From PKWO01 sp036384915 (GTDB taxonomy: Bacteria > Pseudomonadota > Gammaproteobacteria > Burkholderiales > Burkholderiaceae_D): DNA of 64,000 nt. Location: assembly GCA_036384915.1 (NCBI GenBank), contig DASVLJ010000025.1:62001-126000 (forward strand). Direction: 5' to 3'. Positions 58,291-64,000 of this stretch are shown piece after piece; position 1 is the stretch's first letter, and the number at the start of each line of letters is the position of its first letter. Made by a program: the position numbers and the translations under genes. The notes below the pieces were generated by a model. That model did no database searches and was not told where the DNA came from. It saw nothing but the letters and a program-made list of their open reading frames with translations.

Positions 58291-59681
58291 CGTTCGTGGG
58301 CGCTTTCGCGCACGGTTTTTTCCAGCGGCGAGAGAATGTATTCGAGCACCGTTCGCTTGCCCTGGTTGATCTCGGCCGTGACCTGCATGCCGGGCACGAG
58401 CTTGAATTGCGACTTGTCGACCGTCAACTGCTGGCTATCGAGGGCGACGATGGCCTTGTAGATCGATGGCGGCGCCTTGTCGCGGTTGTTATCCTGACCC
58501 TGTCGTTGCGAGGCCTGCTGGTCGTCGTTGGCGTCGGCGCCGACCGTGAGGATTTCGCCGTCGATCATGCCGTATTGCTGGAAGGGATAGGCGGCAAGCT
58601 TGATCTTGACCTTTTGCTGCGGATAGACAAAGCCGACGTCGTCGTTCTTGACCATGACTTCGGCTACCAGCGACTCATGCTCTGGCACCAGCGACAGCAG
58701 GACCGTGCCAGGCGAGACGACGGTGCCTGCGGTGTGGGTGGCCAGGTCCTTGACGATGCCGCTTTGCGGCGCCTTCAGTTCCAGCAAGCTCGTCTTGTGC
58801 ACCTGCTTGACCATTTCCTGCTCGACCTTACGGTATTGGCCCTCGGCGTCGATGCGCTCGTTTTGCAGGTCGCTACGGTATTTCGAGGTCAGTTCGGCGA
58901 CTTGCTTCTGCGCTGCGGCGACGGCGGCGTCCAGGCTGGCCACGGTGGCTTCCTGGGCCTTGAGGTCGCGCGATTTTTCCAGGTATTCGCGCTCCTTGTC
59001 GCGCACCTGCAGTTGCGGCACGTAGCCTTCCTTGCCCATGTTGGCATAGGAATCGGCCTGTTCCTTGAGGATGGGGGTGACTTCGCGCAATTTGGCCAAT
59101 TGTTCTTTGCCCGCGTCGTCGTCGCGCTCGGCCTTGTGCAGGGCTTCCTGCGCGCCGCTCACCGCATCGGTGTAGGCGCGGCGCCGGTCGTCGTATTGGG
59201 CTTGCACCTGGCGGAACAGGTCTTCCGGATCGTCAGTCTGTTTCGCGAGGGGATGATTGCCCAATTCGGCATCGATGCGACGCAATTGCAGCGAGCGCAA
59301 CGACAACTCGGTCTGGACGTTTTTTTGGTCGGCCATGGCGTCCTTGGCGTCCATGCGCATCAAGATCTGGCCGGCCACAACGCGTTCGCCTTCCTTGACG
59401 AGGATGTCTTGCACTATGCCGGCATCGGCCGGCTGGACGATCTTGACGTAGCTCTGCGGCACCAGCTTGCCTTCGGCCGAGGCGACGATGTCGAGCTTGC
59501 CGAAGATGGACCAGGCCAGGAGGATGACGAACAGGCCGAGCACGAGGTAGAGCACCACGCGCGGCAGGCGAGCCGGCGGGCTTTCCTGGATGGCCAGCAG
59601 GCCAGGCGCGAAATCGAGGGCGTCCGGTGACAGCACGCGGTCCTGGCCTTGCGAAATATTTGGTTTATTGCTCTGGTTCAT
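58287..59681 (-). CDS. HlyD-family type I secretion periplasmic adaptor
   Basis: This 464-aa adaptor has a cytoplasmic start, one transmembrane helix at about 45-65 (VVLYLVLGLFVILLAWSIFG), the lipoyl-like region VPQSYVKIVQPADAGIVQDI, a long coiled-coil hairpin (about 115-280) and the C-terminal HlyD beta-domain (LKAPQSGIVKDLATHTAGTVV, VLEYILSPLEKTVRESAHER). It bridges an inner-membrane ABC exporter to TolC. No ABC exporter gene is present between it and the RTX gene. A TTG three codons earlier is also possible. Confidence 0.92.
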   Translation of the reverse strand: MNQSNKPNISQGQDRVLSPDALDFAPGLLAIQESPPARLPRVVLYLVLGLFVILLAWSIFGKLDIVASAEGKLVPQSYVKIVQPADAGIVQDILVKEGERVVAGQILMRMDAKDAMADQKNVQTELSLRSLQLRRIDAELGNHPLAKQTDDPEDLFRQVQAQYDDRRRAYTDAVSGAQEALHKAERDDDAGKEQLAKLREVTPILKEQADSYANMGKEGYVPQLQVRDKEREYLEKSRDLKAQEATVASLDAAVAAAQKQVAELTSKYRSDLQNERIDAEGQYRKVEQEMVKQVHKTSLLELKAPQSGIVKDLATHTAGTVVSPGTVLLSLVPEHESLVAEVMVKNDDVGFVYPQQKVKIKLAAYPFQQYGMIDGEILTVGADANDDQQASQRQGQDNNRDKAPPSIYKAIVALDSQQLTVDKSQFKLVPGMQVTAEINQGKRTVLEYILSPLEKTVRESAHER

Positions 59682-59739
59682 AGCGGTCAATCATTCTTGC
59701 AATCTGCGGCGCAATTCCAGGTTGCGCTCCACGGTTCAT

Positions 59740-60111
59740 TCAATCGCCCAGCCGATACCGGGTGTACAGCTCGGCGGCCAGGGATGATGAAAATCCCGTC
59801 ACGCCGATTACGGCGGTGTCCCCGTCTTCCTTGACGATATCCACCACCGCAAACGTCGTGTTCGCGGGCAGAACCTCGCATTGTCCGATGCCACGCAACA
59901 CGTCGATTCCGTAGAGATAACCGCTTCTCTGGAACGATTCGGCCTCGTCCAATAGTTCCGTATTCCGGCAGGCGAGATGAACGGCGTTGAATCTCACGCG
60001 CTTCTCCCGTTCCAATTTTTGGATTAGGTTCGTGCCAGATTCCGGCGAACATGCAGCGGCTAAAAACGCGGCGAGCGCGACCCCTGTAAAACCGCGCAGC
60101 GGTTGCAACAA
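59740..60111 (-). CDS. Small lipoprotein of the type I secretion locus
   Basis: This 123-aa protein has a short signal with lipobox LAAAC (near residue 20). A mature domain follows with two Cys (HLACRNTE, GIGQCEVL) and mixed alpha/beta character. The start is a TTG preceded by GGGA; an upstream extension would overlap the RTX gene. It lies between the RTX gene and hlyD on the same strand. No family is recognised; similar position is occupied by small accessory lipoproteins in some adhesin loci. Confidence 0.55.
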   Translation of the reverse strand: MLQPLRGFTGVALAAFLAAACSPESGTNLIQKLEREKRVRFNAVHLACRNTELLDEAESFQRSGYLYGIDVLRGIGQCEVLPANTTFAVVDIVKEDGDTAVIGVTGFSSSLAAELYTRYRLGD

Positions 60112-60144
60112 GCTTTTTTCCCATGCTTCGATGTCTTTGCCGAA

Positions 60145-60169
60145 GCCAGGGAGGAGAACCCTCCCTGGC
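60145..60169 (-). promoter_or_regulatory. Strong hairpin between the RTX and lipoprotein genes
   Basis: GCCAGGGAGG and CCTCCCTGGC form a perfect 10-bp stem with a 5-base loop, 31 bp after the RTX stop. No T-tract follows, so it may attenuate or stabilise the long RTX mRNA and set its ratio to the secretion genes. Confidence 0.5.
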
Positions 60170-60199
60170 ACTTCTTTGCATTTCCCAGCGTTGCCGCGA

Positions 60200-63100
60200 T
60201 CAGTGCAGCTTGTTGGTCGCGCCGCTGATCCCGCTCCAAGCATCGACGGTCTGCGCCGTCTTGCCGAAGCTGCCGTTCTGCAGCGTCGTGACCGCCGTCG
60301 CCAGGTTCATCCCGGTCAGGTTGCCGTTCAAGCCGTCGTAGTAAGCCAAGTCGCCGCCCAGCGCCGCCGTATTGCTGCTCGACAGGTGGTCGTTCAACAG
60401 CGTATTCGACAGGCTCCAGCCCGACAGGCCGGGATTGGCTGCCAATGCCGAATTGAAGTCGGCCACCAGCTGCGTGAAGCTGAAGGTTTCCACTTCGCTG
60501 TTGTATAGGGTGTTTGTCGAATTCGCGCTATAGGTCGATGCCGCCTGCTCGATCACCTGCAGCGTCACGAAATCCTGATTGGCCGAACTACTGTACCAAT
60601 TGGTGAAGGTGATCGTATTGTTGCCGCCGGTGGACAGAATCAGATTATTGCCGCTCTTGCTGAAACTAAGGTTGGCATAGTCGATGCCACCGCCCAATGA
60701 CAGCACGTCGCTGTTGCCGCCGCCGGTCGCGATGGCGGCCGGGCCGTCACCGTTGTTGAAAGCGACCACGGCCATGCCGCTGCCCAACGTAATGGCGTCG
60801 TTGCCGGCGCCCCCTGCAAGGAAGGCCACGCCGCTGCCGCCGTTCAGGCTATCGTTCCCGCTGCCGGCGATCATGGCGTTGGCGCCGACGCTGTCGTTCA
60901 AGACATCGTTGCCGCTGCCGCCTTGGAGCACATCGACGCCCGCGCCGCCGTTCAAGGTATCGGCACCGCTGCCGCCGATCAAGAGGTCGTTGGCACCGTT
61001 GGCGGTGATCGTGTTGTTGAGATTGTTGCCGATCAGAACCAGGTTGCCGTTGGCGAACCCGAGCAGGTTTTGCACGTTGGCCGCCAGGGTGACCGACACG
61101 CTGGTTTGTTCGGTGTTGTTGCCGCTGTTGGGCGCTTCGACTACGGTTGTAGCGGGATTCGTGACCACGAACAAATCGTTGCCCGCACCGCCGATCAGGG
61201 TATCGATGCCGGTACCGGAGACCAGGGTGTCGTTGCCGCTGTTGGCCGTGATGACGTTATGAGCCAGGTTGTTGCCGGTCAGGCGAATGGAGGCGGCGCC
61301 GATGCCCGTCAGATTTTGCACGTTGTTGGCCAGTACGGCCGACACCGAACTGTCTTCGGTGTTGTTGCCGCTGTTGGCCGCTTCGTTGATAACGTCGCCG
61401 CTGTTATTGACCACAAACGTGTCGTTGCCCGCGCCGCCGATCAGGGTATCGATGCCGGTACCGGCGATCAGCGTATCGTTGCCGCTATTGGCCGTGATGG
61501 TGTCGGCCAGATTGTTGCCGGTGCCGCTGATGTCGGCACTGCCGGTCAGGACGATGTTGTTGATGCCGGCGCCGGCCGTGGCATCGACTTGCGAATACAG
61601 CGTGGCGCCTACCGTATACGAACCGGACAGCAATTGCGCCAGGGTGGCCGTGCCGTCGGCAAAGCTGAGCTGGCTCAGGCCGCCGCCGTTGACGGTAATC
61701 GTGCCGCCCTGGCTGTTGGCGATCGTGACGACGGTTTGGCCGTTGACCGTGGCGCTCGTTGCCGAGAGATCAGCTTCGCTCATGCTGCCGTCGAACAACA
61801 GCGTATCCTGACTCGAGCTGCCGTTGATTGTCACGTTGCCGTCGCCGGCGCCGACGACATACGTCGTCGCACCAGTGCCGCCGATGAGCGTGTCATATCC
61901 CTTCCCCGCCACCAGCGTATCGTTGCCGCTGTTGGATGTGATGACGTTGTCTTCGTCGTTGGCGCGCGCAACCAGGTTCGCCGTGCCGGTCAGCGTCATG
62001 TTCTGGATGCCCTCGGGCAGGGTGACGTTGACCGCGGACGTGGCGGCGCCCAGGCCGGTGGTGCTCTGCGCCAGGATGGCCTGGATGGATTCGTTCTGGC
62101 CGCCGGCCAGCGAGATGGTGTCGGCCAGCCCGGGCATGTAGCCGTCGATGGCGACGGTATTGCCCTGGGTGTTGTAGATGGTCAACGTGACCGAGCCGTC
62201 GCTGGCACGCGCTTGCGAGAACACGAGGTTCGATGCGCTCACGCCGGCGCCGAATGCGATGACGTCGCCCGTGCCGGCATTCTCGATGGTCGCGGCGCCA
62301 TAGCCCGCCGCCATCGAGTAAGTCGTATTGCCCGCGCCGCCGACGAAGGTATCCTTGCCGCTCCCGGCGACCAGGGTATCGTTGCCGCTGTTGGAGTCCA
62401 GCGTATCGTTGCCGGCGTTTGCGGTTCCCGTGATGCTGGCGCTGCCGGTCAATGCCAGCGTCGTGATACCCGTGCCCGCCGTGGCGCTGACGTTGGAATA
62501 GGTCGTGGCGTTGCTGCTATCGGTATAGGAGCCGGCCAGCAACTCGGCAATGGTGGCCGTATTGCCGTCCGCAAAGCTGACCTGGTTCAGACTGCCGGCA
62601 ATAGTGATCGTCTGCCCCAGGTCAGTGGTGAGGGTAACGACGTTCTGGCCGTTGACCACGGCGCTTGCGGCTGTGATGTCGCTTTCCCTCAGCGAATTGT
62701 CGAACACCAAGGTGTCGGCGGCACCGCTGTTCTGGATCGCGAGGTTGCCGTCGGAGGAATTGACATCGTAAGTGGTGCTGCCGCCGCTGCCGACCAGGGT
62801 ATCGCTGCCGGCGCCTGCCACCAGCGTATCGTTGCCCGTGTTGGCCGTGATGACGTCGTCAAGCGCATTCGCCGTGGCGGTGATGCTCGCGCTGCCGGTC
62901 AGTTGCATGTTCTGGATGGTGCCGGGCAAGGTGACGGAAGCCGCCGAGGTGGCCGCCGAGGCGCCGCTGGTATTCTGGGCCAGGATGGCGCCCAGCGAAG
63001 CGGTGCTGCCGTCGGCGAACAGGATCGTATCGACCGGCGCTCCGCTGCCGACATCGATATTGACGGAGCCGCCCAGGCTGTTGGCGAGCGTGATCACTTC

Positions 63101-64000
63101 CGCGCCGCTCACCGTGGATTCGCTCGCGCTCAGGTCCGAAGCGGTGACGCCTGCGCCGAAGCTGAGGGCGTCGAACATATTACTGTTCTCTATCGTGGTG
63201 GTCTGGCTGCCGGCTGCGATGACGTAGTCGTCCGTTGCCCCGCCGCCGATGAGCGTGTCGCTGCCCGTCCCGGCCACAAGGGTGTCGTTGCCGATGTTGG
63301 AGACCAGGGTCATGTTCGCACCATTGGCCGTGCCGGTCACATTGGCGTTGCCGGTCAGCGCCAGCGTAGTGATGCCGCTACCTGCGGCGGCGTTGACCTG
63401 GGAGTAGATTGTGCTGCCCTGGGTATAGGAAGGGGCAAGCAACTGGGCAAGCGTGGCGCTGCTGCCGTCGGCGAAGCCGACGTTGGCCAGGGCGCCTTGA
63501 ATCGTGATCGTGCCGCCCTGGCTATCGGTGATCGTCGTCACGGTTTGGCCGTTGACGGTGGCCGCAGTGGTGGTGAGGTCGCTTTCGGTGATGCCGCTGC
63601 CGAAGATCAGGGTGTCGCTGGCGCTGCTGTTGACGATGGCGACGTTGCCGCTGCCCGCGCCGATCTGGTAGGTGGTGTTGCCGACTCCGCCGCCGCTCAA
63701 GGTATCGCTGCCCGTTCCCGCGATCAGGGTGTCGTTGGCGCCGCCAGCGGTGATGACGTCGGCCTGGCCATTGCCCGTGGCGGCGATATTGGCGGCCTTC
63801 AGTGCCATGTTCTGGATGCCGCCCGCCAGCGTGACGTTGGCGCTGGCGGTGGCGGCCGTGGGGCCGGTGGTGAGCTGGGCCACGAGCTGGCTCAACGATG
63901 CCGTGCTGCCGTCGGCGAAGGCGAGCGTATCGAGCATGGTGCTGCTGCCGTCGCCACCGCTGGCTATGCTGTCGAGTGCGCCATTGACGATCACTTCCCC
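60200..64000 (-). CDS. RTX (hemolysin-type calcium-binding repeat) secreted protein, partial (5' end off the window)
   Basis: At least 1266 residues are present and the frame stays open at the window edge. It consists of repeated blocks of about 140-180 residues. Each has a GNDTLVAGTGSDTLIGG-type nonapeptide stretch, a beta-rich segment (ATVNGQTVVTIANSQGGTIT) and a linker (VTLPGTIQNMQLTG). A final GG-D cluster (GGSGADTLNGGAGVDVLQGG) and a non-repetitive end (about 170 residues, ending ISGATNKLH) would hold the uncleaved secretion signal. Calcium folds the repeats after export. It is probably a surface or biofilm adhesin rather than a pore-forming toxin. Confidence 0.92.
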   Translation of the reverse strand, partial: GEVIVNGALDSIASGGDGSSTMLDTLAFADGSTASLSQLVAQLTTGPTAATASANVTLAGGIQNMALKAANIAATGNGQADVITAGGANDTLIAGTGSDTLSGGGVGNTTYQIGAGSGNVAIVNSSASDTLIFGSGITESDLTTTAATVNGQTVTTITDSQGGTITIQGALANVGFADGSSATLAQLLAPSYTQGSTIYSQVNAAAGSGITTLALTGNANVTGTANGANMTLVSNIGNDTLVAGTGSDTLIGGGATDDYVIAAGSQTTTIENSNMFDALSFGAGVTASDLSASESTVSGAEVITLANSLGGSVNIDVGSGAPVDTILFADGSTASLGAILAQNTSGASAATSAASVTLPGTIQNMQLTGSASITATANALDDVITANTGNDTLVAGAGSDTLVGSGGSTTYDVNSSDGNLAIQNSGAADTLVFDNSLRESDITAASAVVNGQNVVTLTTDLGQTITIAGSLNQVSFADGNTATIAELLAGSYTDSSNATTYSNVSATAGTGITTLALTGSASITGTANAGNDTLDSNSGNDTLVAGSGKDTFVGGAGNTTYSMAAGYGAATIENAGTGDVIAFGAGVSASNLVFSQARASDGSVTLTIYNTQGNTVAIDGYMPGLADTISLAGGQNESIQAILAQSTTGLGAATSAVNVTLPEGIQNMTLTGTANLVARANDEDNVITSNSGNDTLVAGKGYDTLIGGTGATTYVVGAGDGNVTINGSSSQDTLLFDGSMSEADLSATSATVNGQTVVTIANSQGGTITVNGGGLSQLSFADGTATLAQLLSGSYTVGATLYSQVDATAGAGINNIVLTGSADISGTGNNLADTITANSGNDTLIAGTGIDTLIGGAGNDTFVVNNSGDVINEAANSGNNTEDSSVSAVLANNVQNLTGIGAASIRLTGNNLAHNVITANSGNDTLVSGTGIDTLIGGAGNDLFVVTNPATTVVEAPNSGNNTEQTSVSVTLAANVQNLLGFANGNLVLIGNNLNNTITANGANDLLIGGSGADTLNGGAGVDVLQGGSGNDVLNDSVGANAMIAGSGNDSLNGGSGVAFLAGGAGNDAITLGSGMAVVAFNNGDGPAAIATGGGNSDVLSLGGGIDYANLSFSKSGNNLILSTGGNNTITFTNWYSSSANQDFVTLQVIEQAASTYSANSTNTLYNSEVETFSFTQLVADFNSALAANPGLSGWSLSNTLLNDHLSSSNTAALGGDLAYYDGLNGNLTGMNLATAVTTLQNGSFGKTAQTVDAWSGISGATNKLH

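Noticed and set aside
60200..64000. Regular DNA repeats considered as a CRISPR array
   Set aside because: They are in frame, hundreds of bases long and encode calcium-binding blocks; there are no short identical repeats with unique spacers and no cas gene in the window.

Overview
The window reads as a high-GC betaproteobacterial chromosome, most likely Burkholderiales and probably Oxalobacteraceae-like (Massilia, Duganella, Janthinobacterium or relatives). The grounds are GC-rich codon use, a Burkholderiales-type trimeric porin, 'NPYAPP'-type membrane proteins, and E. coli-like AraFGH/Dgo proteins written in betaproteobacterial codon style. The placement is inference; there is no rRNA or intact tRNA to anchor it.

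Layout. 0-2 kb: a cut-off AraC regulator diverging from a secreted HSL-type esterase. 2-4 kb: a TetR gene that looks leaderless under its own palindromic operator, overlapping an Lnt-like nitrilase-fold membrane protein. 4.1-21.1 kb: a large galactan-catabolic locus. It holds two GH53 endo-galactanases, a TonB-dependent receptor, a GH35 beta-galactosidase, an AraFGH-like sugar ABC importer, an SDR (probable galactose dehydrogenase), an SMP-30-type lactonase, and DgoD, DgoK and DgoA, with a GbpR-like LysR regulator. Together these give a complete De Ley-Doudoroff route from polymer to pyruvate plus glyceraldehyde-3-phosphate. The LysR stop codon lies inside a MITE-like element.

21-36 kb: assorted metabolism and transport, including an orphan TRAP binding protein, a 1214-aa HyuA-HyuB (5-oxoprolinase-type) fusion, a MarR-like regulator, a porin, a Cache-domain protein, an MFS transporter and a DUF1445 (D-glutamate cyclase-like) protein divergent from a LysR gene. 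This suggests a 5-oxoproline/D-glutamate or hydantoin theme. REP-like palindromes sit between genes. 35-40 kb: small chromosomal genes (RHH, DJ-1/PfpI, IalB-like, HD hydrolase, DUF429, TPR membrane protein) with dispersed inverted repeats.

40-50 kb: an accessory region. It opens with a probable polymorphic/eCIS-type nuclease effector (40.2 kb), followed by surface-modification fragments. Then comes an array of small single-gene cassettes (44.0-47.5 kb), each bounded by a short repeat with consensus near CGGCCAAGAGCGGACGTTC. The region ends at a P4-type integrase beside a 23-bp copy of a tmRNA (or tRNA-Ala) 3' end. 49.6-55.9 kb: a stripped lambdoid element or satellite with a RusA resolvase, integrase, excisionase, a CI-like repressor whose S24 catalytic residues are replaced, Cro, and an O-like initiator carrying an iteron-type origin inside its own gene, plus three small genes. 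No structural genes are present.

56-64 kb: a TonB-C-domain lipoprotein, then a type I secretion locus on the minus strand: RTX repeat protein (cut by the window edge), small lipoprotein, HlyD-family adaptor and TolC-family channel. The ABC ATPase is not in the window.
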